From Zhengitettix transpicula (lineage: Eukaryota; Arthropoda; Insecta; Orthoptera; Tetrigidae), in NCBI GenBank assembly GCA_037074705.1, contig CM073592.1, positions 30,848,629-30,912,628 of the forward strand: DNA of 64,000 nucleotides, read 5' to 3'. Numbering within the stretch: the stretch's first letter is position 1; each line of letters opens with the position of its first letter. Below are positions 25,151-37,200 of the stretch, one piece after another. The position numbers and the translations under genes are program-made. The notes beneath the pieces were generated by a model that was given only the letters and a program-made list of their open reading frames with translations, searched no databases and was not told where the DNA came from.

Positions 25151-28100
25151 ATGTTGTTGAGGCTCTCTGTCATCGTGGCGCTCTGTGTTCTTTCACAGGT
25201 AAGTTATTTGGTAAAACTCAGACCATCTCTCTCAGAGATGTTTCCAATTACGTCTTTACTGAATTTATTTGATAATTATGCCAAACGATCGTGTTAACAA
25301 CGGGGAGGGTGTTGAGAGTAAAGTCAAGAATAACTTGTTAAGAACATTTTTAATAAAAGATATGCTATTGAGATTATTGAAAAAATAAAGTACAAGTTTA
25401 AAAATTATTAACAGGCATGTAAACCAGTAAGAAGAAAAAATCAGACTAGAATCCAATATAATACTGTTGACTACAGTAATTAAATCTCTTTATCATTTTA
25501 TTCAATTGTAAGCAGTAAATTTAAAATAAGAGTAGTAGAATATAACAGTACAGGAATTTATTTAAAAATAATCATTCCAGAGTTATAATGCTCATGAAAA
25601 ACGTTTCCTTCAAGATAAATATTTTTAATGAATAAGAAAGATAGCCAATACAGACAAAAAAGGTAATATAAATACCACACAACGTTTCTGGGATCCTTGT
25701 ACCATTCGTCAGGTGCTATGAAGGCTAAGGCTTTTGAGTGTTGTCAACTGTTGAGTGCAGTTGTGTCGCTCTAGGCTCTAGGCTCTAGGCTCTAGGCTCT
25801 AGGCTCTTCTTAGCACCTGACGAATGGGACGAGAATCCCAGAAACGTTGTGTGGTATTTATATTACCTTTTTTCTTGTCTGTATTGGCTATCTTTGTTAT
25901 TCATTATTTTCTATCAGACGTAAACTATTTTCATAAATATTTTTAGTTATTACAAACCGGGAATGAGGGCAAAAAATTTCTGTCTGATATAAGGTAAACA
26001 ATTCTCAGAATAAATAAACAGGAAATAGTCAATTTGTCAGAAAAAATCATTATAATACGATGCTTTGTCCACAATTTTGGGGCTTCCTCGGGTACAGTTT
26101 TTAACATATGCATAAAATAAATAGATCTAATATAAATTTAATGACTCTGACTGTGTCCTACGACGACTGTAACCAAAACCTGAGGAAGTCCGAAAATAGT
26201 GGACGAACCTTCGTATTGTAATGATTTTTTGTTTTAATTAATAAATAAATTATCCCGAAGAATTGGCTGTTTTCTGTTTATTTGTTACGTGATAATTATA
26301 ATATATATAAAATATATTCAACTCGGTTAAACAATAATAAAACATAGCTTTTGTAATAATATGTTTATAAATAAATTTCGTTCCATTTTCAGGCTGCCCC
26401 CAGGAAGTCATTAAAATTGACCCGTAAGTATCTATTTATCCATTTAAATAATAATGCATGAAATAAATAAATGGCAGAAATACAGAAAGCACGATACTGG
26501 TCTTAATATCTTCATCAAAACGTTTTCAAATATATATCGATATTAATATACTTTACATGAGAAGTATTGATTCATAATGCTGTAATTTTAAAAAACCATG
26601 ACCTTATTTAAGGAGTATAATGTTAATGTTGTTCTCTAAATGTACACAAAACTCTTAGTTCATTACTAACAGGTATAATGATAGATGTACGTCAAATTTA
26701 TTCAACAATAATAATTTTAAATATTTTTTTTTTAAAAAAGTGTCAGTTTAACGAATATTTGATAATTTGTTAAATCAAAGAGCATTGTACTTCTAAAGTT
26801 TATGGATTACAGATTTATAAACCTTTTAAAACATAATTAGTGTGTATGCACTTTTCGTACAACATTCTTGTGTTATCAAGCCATTGATTGAGTGAAACTC
26901 AGGGTTGTCGTTCGAACACAGCAACGATAACATAATAATTTATTTAATCTGAGAGAAATCGAATTAAGTTATGACTTACATCACATTATTACATTTTAAG
27001 ACATTAGTTAATATCTTTTTTAAATTTTTCAGCTAAGTCAGCCTCAAGGACTTCCCGGATTTTCCAAGCTGAGGGAACAGCTCGTCCAGGAGATATTCCT
27101 TATCAAGCTTACATTATATCAAGCGGTGCTTACCTTTATGGGGGTGCACTTATCTCGAAGAATCACGTACTTACGTCAGCGCAAGCAGTTTTCGGGTGAG
27201 TACAATAAAGAGACTAATGTTGATGAGAGGTGTTACCATGGATCTGTATGTCTGTTAAATACAGGAAAGATTTAAGAGTATAAAATATATTGCATAGAAG
27301 ATTTTGAAGAGTTTTTACGTTACTTTTGTGCGCAACAATTATAAAATTTTTAATTTACTTAATGAGTTATCCAGAGATTTTGTGCTTCTGTATATTTTGC
27401 ATTTATTTAAGTTAGACACTAAACAGGATATCGTTAGACATAGTTGCTTAAGGGATTTACTCAAGCTTGCCTACCTGAAAGCAAATATACTAATTTTACC
27501 GACGTATCTGTAGTTCTGTTATACACAGAAACTTGATGGCGTCTCCCACCACGCATACCAGGCCACACCCCGCTCTTATTACCCAGGATTATTTTTAGTT
27601 TTAGCGTAGTTATCGACAAGGATATGCCACGCGTATCCCAAAATAAGCTTTGGTTTTTCCTTGAGTTAATAATTGACTGCCGGAAATGAAGTAAACTGGA
27701 GATCACTTTATCTACCGACACCGTTGCTTGTTTAGTTAAACGGCCTTCAGACAAATACGGATACCATAATTTGGATATAAAAAAGTTTTAGAGTAAAATA
27801 ATTTATTAAAGAAATTAAGTAATTAATATTTAATGAAAATAAGTTCGAAACCTTCATGAATTTCAATTAAAACTTTATACAGAACCGGGAATCGAACACG
27901 TGTTAAGTTCTTACTAAGGATATGCTCTGCTCCTGGGCTTCCCTGCCTCAGTCACGTCTATGTACCTCTCTCTTCCATATCTTCGTTTTTATAACAAGTA
28001 TTAACTGTTCACATTCCTTCATGGTCCAGATCTTAGGGAATTGGACAGGGTAGTTTGGTGCATACTGGTTCGAATTCCTTTCCAAACTCTGTCGGGTATT

Positions 28101-29380
28101 TTCCTTACATAATTGAAATTTGATGTATGAAAACAAATTAAATTATTTTTAACTTATTAGTTAATGTAATTGTTTTAGTAATGTTGGAAAATTGAACTTA
28201 AAAGTAGGAAATAATGTCAAGAAATTCATGAAATTATGAGACTCAACATTTTTGTTTGATACGAATTACTTTTACTTAGGGAGACGTAAATGTTTATATT
28301 TAGTCTGTTGCGTGAAACCTTGTTCTAGATACCTGTTCTGGGAAGTGAAACTGGGAGTTACAGATCTGAACGCAGACGAAGAATTTGTTGAGACGAGACA
28401 ATCAACTATCGGAATTACACACGGTGGATTCGTACTCAATAACTATCAAGACAACATTGGCATAATACACGTGCCCGAAGTACAGGAGAATGGTACGATA
28501 AATCTATTGCAAGTGGTCAAAAAATAAGATTTCTTTTTTGTGCAACGGAAATTTTGTCACGTTCCTTGCGTTCTTTTCCTTGGTTACTGCTGCAACACTG
28601 AGCTCGTCGAAAGTGCCTATCAGATTTAAATCTTCTCACGATAAGTCAGAATCTTGAGTCTTTTCTGAATGATATTATCAATGTAACAAACAGATTCAGA
28701 GGGAACTATTTGTTTAGTAAGTTAGAAAACCGATGTTGAAATTTGGTATACAAATATCTTTCCCATATTGAAATAACAAACAACTTAATTTTTACAGATT
28801 ACAGTTTCACAAAGACCTTAGCTGAACCGACTCACGTCTTTCACAACCAGAACTCCACGTCTCACTAAATTGTCTCAGAATTAAAACACTTGTCACTCTA
28901 GAGGCAACTATACGAACCCTGTGTACTGTACAGTGTTGCCATTTGCGAAGAGCGGCTTTTAAAACCAGCGAAATGTTTCTTAACTTTGGAGTTAGAGAAC
29001 AATTTTAATAGCTTGTAATTGGAAGTCTCGTTTCTTATTAAGTAGTTCTGTTTTATTTTTTTAAAAAAAGCATTTGTAGGATTACGGAAAGCTTGCATTA
29101 ATTTTCATCATATGGTATTGTAACTACACCTAAATTTAAGAATCCAATATCCAATGTTCATTACTTTTTGAAACTTTTTTAAAAAAATTTCAGATTTCAT
29201 TAAAATAATTGCATTGCCCCCATTGAGTGCTGGATTGACGACGTACGACGGCCACATAGTAATGGCCTCTGGGTATGGACAGATAGGTGATGGTGAGTAT
29301 TCACAAGAGTGGATTACATTTTATAATTGATGGAACAAATGTTCAAAAATAAAATTTCTACATTTTATTACTAGTCACAG

Positions 29381-29478
<98 letters not shown>

Positions 29479-31122
29479 TAAGTGGTGTTACCAAAACTAC
29501 TGTTTTCCCTATCATTTTCATCACAAAACAAATTGGGTTAACAGTAATAAATTAGCAAACTATAGAACAAAAATTCGGTCATCTTCAGCAAATATCGATC
29601 ACCTTCTTCAAAGAGCCATATATTATGTTATATTCTCCACAAACAAAATTCAAATTTTATTTCAATTATATCACAAAAAAAAATAATGGAAGAAAACATC
29701 GAGAAGAACAAACAAAAAAAATGGAATACATTAAATTTATAATGAAAAATTTACGTCTGATTGTAAATAATAAATTCTAAAGATAGCCAATACAGACAAA
29801 AAAGGTAATATAAATCCCACACAACGTTTCTGGGATCCTTGTTCCTTTCGTCAGGTGCTTAAAAGAGCCTAGAGAAACACAACTGCACTGGTCAGCTGAC
29901 GACCTGGGACAAGGATCCCAGAAACGTTGTGTGGTATTTATATTACCTTTTTTTGTCTTTATTGGCTATCTTTCTTATTCATTATACATTAAATTTTATT
30001 TCATTAAGGGTTTTGGGACTCTGCCCGGTTCTGATTCATATTTTGCTTATGATGAACAGAGATTTTTTGTTAGCGAAGAATTTTTTCCGCATATTACATT
30101 GTCTAAAGTGGAAGATATAGTGTGCAAGAAGAACACTATTAACTATGCTCGTCGTGAGGGAAAGGGATTACGAGTCAGAACACTCCTTAACGAAATGAAT
30201 AAATTTCCTCTATTATATTCTCGACAACATCTTCACCGACATAATATACATGAAAGGAGCATAAAATATTTACGAATAAAGAAAAATTCATACGTCATAC
30301 GGTAAAAAAATGTCGCTTCCTTTTATAGTTTCTTGGAAATATGCGGAGCATAAATAATTTTCTCATTTATCTTTTAGTGGTTTGACGCTTCCTTTGTTCC
30401 TCGCCTCTTATTTAGTTTTACAGTCAGTCTCTTATTATTTACTCTTTCTTTTACAATCTGTGTCCTGTGTTTCTGTGACTTTAATGCAATTTACGGGAAT
30501 TTGATCATATTACTCATCTCATTTGTATAATCTCACAGAGGCGACGTGTCTTCTTTGTCTGTGTTTAATTATCCTTAAAATTTTCTTTGATTTTATATAG
30601 CGACCTAATATTTGCGAATATTTTCACTAGTTTCAAATGCAATAACAACAATTTGATTTAATTTTTTTTATAGGTGATTACATTAGCAATACTTTGCTCT
30701 ACACCACTTTGGATGTAATTCCAAACTCAGCGTGTGTAGCTAAATATCCGAGTATTAACGTCAACGATTTATGCGCTGTCGGAGTTGGAAATATGTGCCC
30801 GGTACGTACGTCATACAGTTGTAGGAAATATAAGCCCATTATTTTTACAATAAATCGACGAAATTAAAGTAGATTTTATCGCTGGAGTACGAAGCAATAT
30901 TTAAAACATTGCATCAGAATAAATCTAATATGTGAATTTTAACAGGGTGACAACGGTGGACCGCTGGTCGCTCCCGTCACGGAGACTGATGGATACGTAA
31001 TCATCGGAGTGAATGCTTTTGGAGACTCAAGCTGCGAGAGTGGACTTCCAGCTGGATTCAGCAGAGTTTCCTCCTACCTTAACTGGATAAGTTCTAGCAC
31101 TGGAATCCCTCTCACTCCTTAG
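25151..31122 (+). CDS. SPH-C: secreted S1A serine protease homolog, catalytically dead (269 aa)
   Basis: Exons: 25151-25198, 26393-26423, 27033-27195, 28329-28492, 29194-29292, 30674-30801, 30946-31122 (810 nt, in frame). Signal peptide MLLRLSVIVALCVLSQ, then AAPRKSLKL. Activation site TSR35-I36 (RIFQAEG). GGALISKNHVLTSAQA has Gln77 at His57 and Ala78 at Cys58; YQDNIGIIHV has Asn123 at Asp102; NMCPGDNGGPL has Asn214 at Ser195. Asp194 and the 168-182 and 191-220 cysteines are kept. The S1 pocket position 189 (Asn) is not the Asp of trypsin. This has the shortest exon 2 of the cluster (31 nt). Intron 1 holds two foldback elements, intron 3 a SINE-like piece, intron 5 a (TA)n array and a foldback element. 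Closest in motifs to SPH-D, its downstream neighbour on the same strand, which suggests tandem duplication. Confidence 0.9.
25769..25803 (+). repeat. CTCTAGG tandem heptamer, five copies
   Basis: Five perfect CTCTAGG units inside the loop of the family 2 foldback. Related copies at 29779 and 38985 have only one or two units. Confidence 0.95.
25814..25851 (+). ncRNA. Hammerhead ribozyme-like core, family 2 (best copy)
   Basis: In order: CAC (stem I strand), CTGACGA, one extra A, TGGGA-CGAGAA-TCCCA (perfect 5-bp stem II), GAAAC, GTT (a valid NUH cleavage triplet), GTG (pairs with CAC). Stem III would be only the ACGT palindrome, so activity would need dimerisation, as proposed for other very short stem III hammerheads. 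Families 1H and 2 differ in stem I in a compensated way (CGC/GCG against CAC/GTG). Cleavage is not shown. Confidence 0.5.
26013..26283. repeat. Foldback element family 3, full copy
   Basis: Diverged inverted arms about 26013-26079 and 26175-26283. The right arm has a hammerhead-like core on the plus strand at 26180-26208: CTGAGGA, A, GTCC...GGAC, GAAC. The left arm core is decayed. It lies just downstream of the family 2 foldback in the same intron. Confidence 0.65.
27872..27950 (-). repeat. tRNA-derived SINE-like fragment
   Basis: Minus-strand B-box TGTTCGATTCCCGGTTC, with a partial match upstream to the copies at 21010 and 47103. It lies in intron 3 of SPH-C. Confidence 0.4.
29386..29473. 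repeat. (TA)n microsatellite
   Basis: About 43 TA units with one ACAT interruption, in intron 5 of SPH-C. Confidence 0.95.
29779..29975. repeat. Foldback element family 2, second copy
   Basis: Arms about 29779-29859 and 29893-29975 with a short spacer. Same outer sequence as the 25627 copy. It lies in intron 5 of SPH-C. Confidence 0.85.
29896..29931 (+). ncRNA. Hammerhead ribozyme-like core, family 2 second copy
   Basis: CTGACGA, CC, TGGGA-CAAGGA-TCCCA, GAAACGTT, GTG. The stem I partner before CTGACGA is CAG rather than CAC, so stem I is weakened. Otherwise it matches the 25814 copy. Confidence 0.4.
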
Positions 31123-31352
31123 AATCGGAATACATCAAATGCAACTCTGTGTGTAATATTTAAAATTATTGTACTTCTGTAACTGATGGTAGTAATCATA
31201 CCAATTTCTAAATATTACTTGAAATTCTACAAACTTTGCGATCACATTCGTAGTTTGTTATTTACAACTTAGAAATATATTTTTTTCTTAGAGATTAAAC
31301 TGTATTGTAGTCCTTTCTTCTGCTTAATTATTATTTTAATATTCTGTATTGT

Positions 31353-31358
31353 AATAAA
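31353..31358 (+). promoter_or_regulatory. Poly(A) signal candidate of SPH-C
   Basis: AATAAA about 230 nt after the stop, a distance like that in SPH-B. Confidence 0.45.
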
Positions 31359-34136
31359 ATATAAGCTTTGTGATATAATAAGTGAAATTTGAATGAGAAA
31401 CAAATTCGCAATAATATTATTATATATTACACTCGAATATTATTAAGAAAAAAATAGTATTGACGTCGCACCTGAGGATACTTACAGCGAGATGATTTCT
31501 ATTGTTGTTGAATCAAGTTCCCACTCAGGTCTTTGCGTATATTATGTACATATCAACTGTCTTGTACACTCTCCTCACTCTCAGACATCAACGTATGAAA
31601 CTTACTGAAATAATATTGTCGGCTACTGTTTTTTTAAAAAAATATTTTTTCCTCCAAAATACTGACGTTAAGGACACCTAAATCCCCATCCTGGCTAGTT
31701 TGAGCGAGCTATTAGTTTGAATAATGAGTAATTCTGTTCGTCTAACGTCACCCGTCAATCATTGCTTAACATTGTTATCTAACATGCAGCTTGATTGTCG
31801 CGCTATCGTTAAGACAATACATTGGAACGATTAGTACAGTTTTCCGCGTTGCCTAATCGGATAAGTGAAGGGGCAGGTTCTACCTGAAATTTCAGAATTT
31901 GTCCAACTAAGATGTGGATTTATTTCCAGTTCATATAATATGAATTGCACATTTAATAAATCATACAAGATCGAATAGTAACCTGTACAAGGTAAGCTTC
32001 TACGAATTGTACAAAGCATCCTATCTGTTACTAAGCATCTTTGCATCTATAACGAGAGCATTTTTAATATTCTTAGTCATTGTACTTGAACTCAATATTA
32101 TGGAACCCATTGACACCCCCTGCACCCCGCCCAGTTTTATAAATGATGCTAATATTAAATTGAGGGAACAGATTAAAGACTTTAAAAGTGAACGTCTCTA
32201 TAGAATGAATAGTCCGTAATCTATTCCGTCAATTTAATATTTGTATAATTTTTATAACTTTTAATTAATTATCATGTTAAACTAATTTTGTGGTGTGGTG
32301 TATAAAATAGAATTCATGGTTTGAAATTTGATTTACGTTGATCAATTTAAGCGCGCTCCGAAAACCAGGATCCAAGAACATAAAACTAATTACAAAATTC
32401 CAGAGGGAAAAAAAAAATTTGATTCCATTATCAGGTTTGAGGAACGAATCAACGTTCACTATAATATTCTCTTTAAGAAATAATTTTTTTCCCGAGTCTT
32501 TATGGTTCATTCACATAAAATGTGGTAGCGCTTCACATGAAATTTAGATTTTTGTCTCATGGTGTTCTAAAATATATCGTAAAAGATATTTTAATACACT
32601 TATTATCTTGAGGAACACCGTAGTATCTAATTAAAAAAGTATTTTTTTATTACAGTGCAAATAATGATTGTTAGTAAGTAGGAATACAAAATATGGTAAA
32701 AAATTCGAAGTTAGCAACATGACCTGAGAGTTGTTTGCTTTGTCTGGAGGTCGTTTCACCCGCAAATGAAGTTTTGTGTGTGTCCATATTTAAGGATCTA
32801 TGCCGATTGGTCACCGAAAAGGAAGTACCGACAGTTGAGAGGAGGACGAGAGTTATGTATAAGGAAATCGATCGGAACAGGAGAGAAAAACAAAGAAAGG
32901 TAGAGAGGAAGAGGAGTAGATTGTAACACGTTTTAAGTAGGAAGCTAGCTTAAATTTTCAGTGTTACAAGTTGAACAGAGTAATGTAAGGTCCATTGAGT
33001 TCAAGCTTCTAGGAAGTAAGGCGCCATGTAACATTCCTTTTCAGTTACCAGTCGTACATCAGCTCCAGCAGATCAGAGATGCAGTTTTTAAGAGTTATAA
33101 TTGAATTAATTTTAATGTTAATGTTTTTTTCCCGTGGAAGTTACCTAAAAAATTGCACTCAGATACTCACCAGACGCCCAAAGATACCTTCAAGAAAACG
33201 AGCTCTCAATCTTAAAAATTCCCAGGATATTATTAAAAATTAATAAAGAAGATTGGTTTAAATAATATTTTGGCATTTATTTCCAGTATTAATTCTATTT
33301 ATAGAAGTAAATTAAATGTTCAAAGAATAGATATATCTTGTGATTACTTAGTTCTTAAAATTTATAATAAAAGACTCTAGTGCATGAAATATATAAAAGA
33401 TCCAATCACATAATTTGATAATTGTAACATATTACCCGAGCTCCTGAAGTGGTAAGCGTCACTACCTCGCATTAGAGCAGTTCTGGGTTCGAATCCGGGC
33501 GAAGGCATGTATGTTGTGTGCTTCCATACTGGCAATCACCTCTAATTAATTATTAGACACGATAAATATAACAGCGTACAAATTCGCTAATTACCCAAGC
33601 AGTTGATGAGACTATAAATAAAATAAAATAGAAACATCGGATCTGCTGATATGTAAACGCTATCGCTTTTTAATCCATGGCATATAGAATTCAGGATATA
33701 TTATTGGAACCAGTTTGAAAGACGAGAATTTCATTGAACACTTGAAATAGAAAAACGCACAGAGTTAAAGTTATTCTTAATAAAACTCTTTATTTTTGTA
33801 TTTATTCAACATATTTTCTTTACACTGGTAAAAAAAATTGTCCTAAAAAACAACAGAACAGTGAAGACACTTATGAACTTATACTTTCAATGCTCCGTTA
33901 TCTGTACTATTTAGCAATGGATATTTTTCCTGCATAAAGTTTTTTTTTTACGAAACATTTGATGTAATATGTTTTTCGTGACACTTAAAATGTTCACATG
34001 TCGAACATGCTTGATATCAATTGTAATCGTGTTTATCTTGTCCTGGTCAATCATGGAAACCAAGGTTGAGATTAAGACTGATAAAAAATGAAATTTAATC
34101 TGCGAAACTGTTCCTTGACCCAAAAATCAGGGAGCT
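31359..34136. other. Intergenic between SPH-C and SPH-D
   Basis: Holds a tRNA-derived SINE head at 33428 and a purine-rich stretch near 32840-32930 with a short open frame lacking motifs. No further gene or RNA is supported. Confidence 0.5.
33428..33600 (+). repeat. tRNA-derived SINE
   Basis: A-box-like AAGTGGTAAGCG (33447-33458) and a perfect B-box GGTTCGAATCC (33486-33496) at tRNA spacing, followed by an unrelated tail ending in an A-rich stretch near 33600. The acceptor ends do not pair, so it is not a working tRNA gene. Confidence 0.6.
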
Positions 34137-34168
34137 AATAAGTCACTTCTAAGGCAGTTTAATTCAGT
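34137..34168 (+). promoter_or_regulatory. Core promoter of SPH-D
   Basis: TAATAAG near 34137 and a perfect arthropod initiator TCAGT at 34164-34168, about 28 nt apart. The ATG is at 34207. Confidence 0.4.
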
Positions 34169-34206
34169 GGCGTGCGTTACGCGAGGAAGGAGATCTGTGG
34201 TCCACG

Positions 34207-37200
34207 ATGAAGTTGCTGTTGGTGATCTTGGCGTTATGCGTCGTTTCGCAGGTACTGCATCATAGCGTTGGTTCACGTTTATGCTGTAACATAACGTATG
34301 GATGTCAAAAGAGCGTGGTGAATGTGTGTTTGATGTGGAAGTGAAAATAAATCGATACTAGTACAATCTTTCATACGGCGTTACAGTAATATTTATGAAA
34401 ACATTTTCTATAATGTAATTAGTAGGTTACTTCATTTCCCAGGGATATGATTTATTTTTAACATTATTTTATAAAAAAAATAACAATTCACTTCTTAGGA
34501 GAATCATTAGTTTCATTGTTTAAGCGTAATTATTTTTTACAACAAATATTTATGGAAGTGTTTTTATATTTTTTTATATTGAAGAGTAGATTCTTAGAAA
34601 GATGGTAGTGTTTATACGTTTCTTACATTATCTTTCCAGTATGAAGAATATGAAATATAATACGTTGCAAGAAACATTTTTAAAAACATTATAAATTGGT
34701 TTACATATTGTGTAGTTTCAGACGCACGTAGTTTTGAAATACTGTACCAAGCTAAGCCTAATCTCGAAATTAATTAGTTAAGTTGGAAAGCAACTAAATA
34801 ATTAACATACATATTCTCTTATTACAGGCTGCTCCTAATTTTAGACGCTTGAGAGGACCTCTTGGAGGACCCAAAGGTATAACTCCATATTTAAAGTTGT
34901 AGTACCATATTTATATTATGTTACTCCTCTAGAGTACATTTAATTTTAAACACAACTTTCTGAAGTACTGACGTAAGAATTCTATATTGCACGATGATAC
35001 ACGCAGTAATTTTTTTGGTGAGTGAGAGGGAACAGGAGGATAATTCACGTGGTGGCAATCCACCTAGGAAGGGATTTGAAAGCGAAAGGAAGAGCAAGGG
35101 TTATAGTTTAAGGATCCTATCCGCCATTCGTCTAAAAATGACGCAGGAAAAATCCGAGAAAAAATGGCTCTTGGTACTTGTCCCACGTCTTTCGGATGGC
35201 CCGTGTGGGGTTTGGTGTGGGGACCCAGCATTTCCGTCGCCATGCCTCGACCATTTAAGGAAACAGCTGTTCCATAATTGTGGCAATTTTTTTTATCACG
35301 CTTTATTTTTCCATTCGGTAAAATAATTCTTTATTTAAATGTTATAGCTTATTCGACTAATATTATTAAAAAACTTTGCATCTGTTTTCTCCCTCTACAA
35401 TTTTATGAAGTTTTAGAATAGTCTCTACTTGTGGCACATTTCAAATATTGTTTATCACAATGATTGAAACCACGATGTCAATGAAGCGGACAATAATATT
35501 ACTTTGCATCATCAATATTAATTTAGATACAATACAACTTAAAGATCAAAGCTATCATTTTCCTTAGACATAAGTGAAACCAGCGTGTACGCAATGTTTA
35601 CAAAGACTTTCGTTATTGTGGTTAAATTAACACATTTCATGAGATGAAGAAGCCGAATGTTACTACGGGAGAAAATATGAGAGCAGGAAACGTAAGCCAT
35701 GGCTTCGAAGTTTCGATTGTCAAGATTCACTCACGACTCGAAATTCGGCAAATCATATGCTGTAGCTCGAGACAGTAAAAAAAACTAATGTGAAAATTCA
35801 GTGTATTTGCTGACACACAGACAGGTAAACTGTTTATTGATATAGTTTTTCTTATTTAAATTTCCAGGAGCTGTAGCAGGTCGATCCTCTCGCATCTACC
35901 AAGCCGAAGGCAATGCTGATCCCATGCAGTTTCCTTTCCATGCTTACATTATTGTGGATTCAGCGTATTTGTTTGGTGGAACACTCATATCAGTGAATTA
36001 TGTGCTTACTTCAGCATTAGCAACATACGGGTTGGGTTCCTGTCTCTTTATTAATTGATTTATTACTTTCTACAGCATACCTTTTAACAAGGTTGTTTTT
36101 TTTAATTTTGATTTAGGCACAGTGAATGGAATGTTAAGTTGGGGGCGACAGTATTAAGTGCTGGCGAAGCCTGGGTCCAGCATAGAATATCAAGATTTTC
36201 CCACACACATTCAACCAGCGACGACGACAGCATTGCATTGATTCAAATCAGTGACGTGGATATAACAGGTAAGGTTTCCTGATAGCACAGCAGCCAATAT
36301 TTTACATTTATCAATACATATTATACGAGGTGCATTTGATAATGGAAGAAAAACGATGTAAAGCAAACGTCACAAGTTCACTCATTCTTTATAACGTGGA
36401 CTTCAACACCGAGAAACCAACGACGATCGCGAAGTTGTTGCTGACTGCGTTTCGTAACTGGATTGATGACAGTGTACACGAATCATGCGTTGCCACAACA
36501 GAATGTTTATAACTGGAAAGTGTTTCAGAAGTGTATTGGTATACTTCGAGAAATCAGAATAAATTAAACGATCACCCGTTATTGGGCATATAAATGTAAC
36601 TGAAGTTTTACTTTGTTTTCCAGCCTACGTAAAGCCCGCTTTGCTGCCGAGATACAGCGACGCCTCCGATACCTTCGAAGGACGTTCAACCGTTGCAACT
36701 GGCTTTGGACAAACCGGCGACAGTAGGTTTAAATTTATCTACATTTATGTATATATGGGTTGACCACAGATAGAGTAAACGGGCGCCATGTGTTTTTCGA
36801 CACTGCATGACGTCACTAGTGACGTCCTAAGGCATCAGTGCTGCCAACGTCAGCATCTTCTCACAGCTGAAGTTACCGATTTATTTGTCTGTCAATTTTA
36901 CAAGAACACAAAACCGAAATTGATGTAAGGATATATATTGTTAAAAACAAGAAAACAATTAAAATGAAACTCTTTTTTTTAAACAAACCAGGTTGATACG
37001 ACACGTTTCTTAAATTAAAGTTAACACTCTGAAAGCATTTCTTCGGCAAGAAAATTATTTTAAGGATAGGATTAAAACAAATATTTCTACGAATAAAATC
37101 ATATATAAAATGGTAATAATGCTGACAATGTCAAATCTTCTTTGATTGCACTATGGAATTAGTTCTGTAAAAACGTTATCTGCAGCTGTAGTCTCTATAT

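Larger units (their letters stand above)
25627..25905. repeat. Foldback element family 2, full copy
   Basis: Inverted arms 25627-25717 and 25812-25905 flank a spacer (25718-25811). The arms run from the ATAGCCAATACAGAC outer part to a hammerhead-like core at the inner end. The spacer contains five tandem CTCTAGG heptamers. It lies in intron 1 of SPH-C. Confidence 0.85.

Noticed and set aside
27461..27754. 97-aa minus-strand frame in intron 3 of SPH-C
   Set aside because: No signal, domain or splice context; probably repeat-derived or chance.
33428..33510. Functional tRNA gene
   Set aside because: A and B boxes are good, but the acceptor ends do not pair and a SINE-like tail follows.
36330..36512. 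60-aa frame in intron 4 of SPH-D as a transposase fragment
   Set aside because: The GAGGTGCATTTGATAA start made me think of a mariner end, but no inverted partner or transposase motif is visible.
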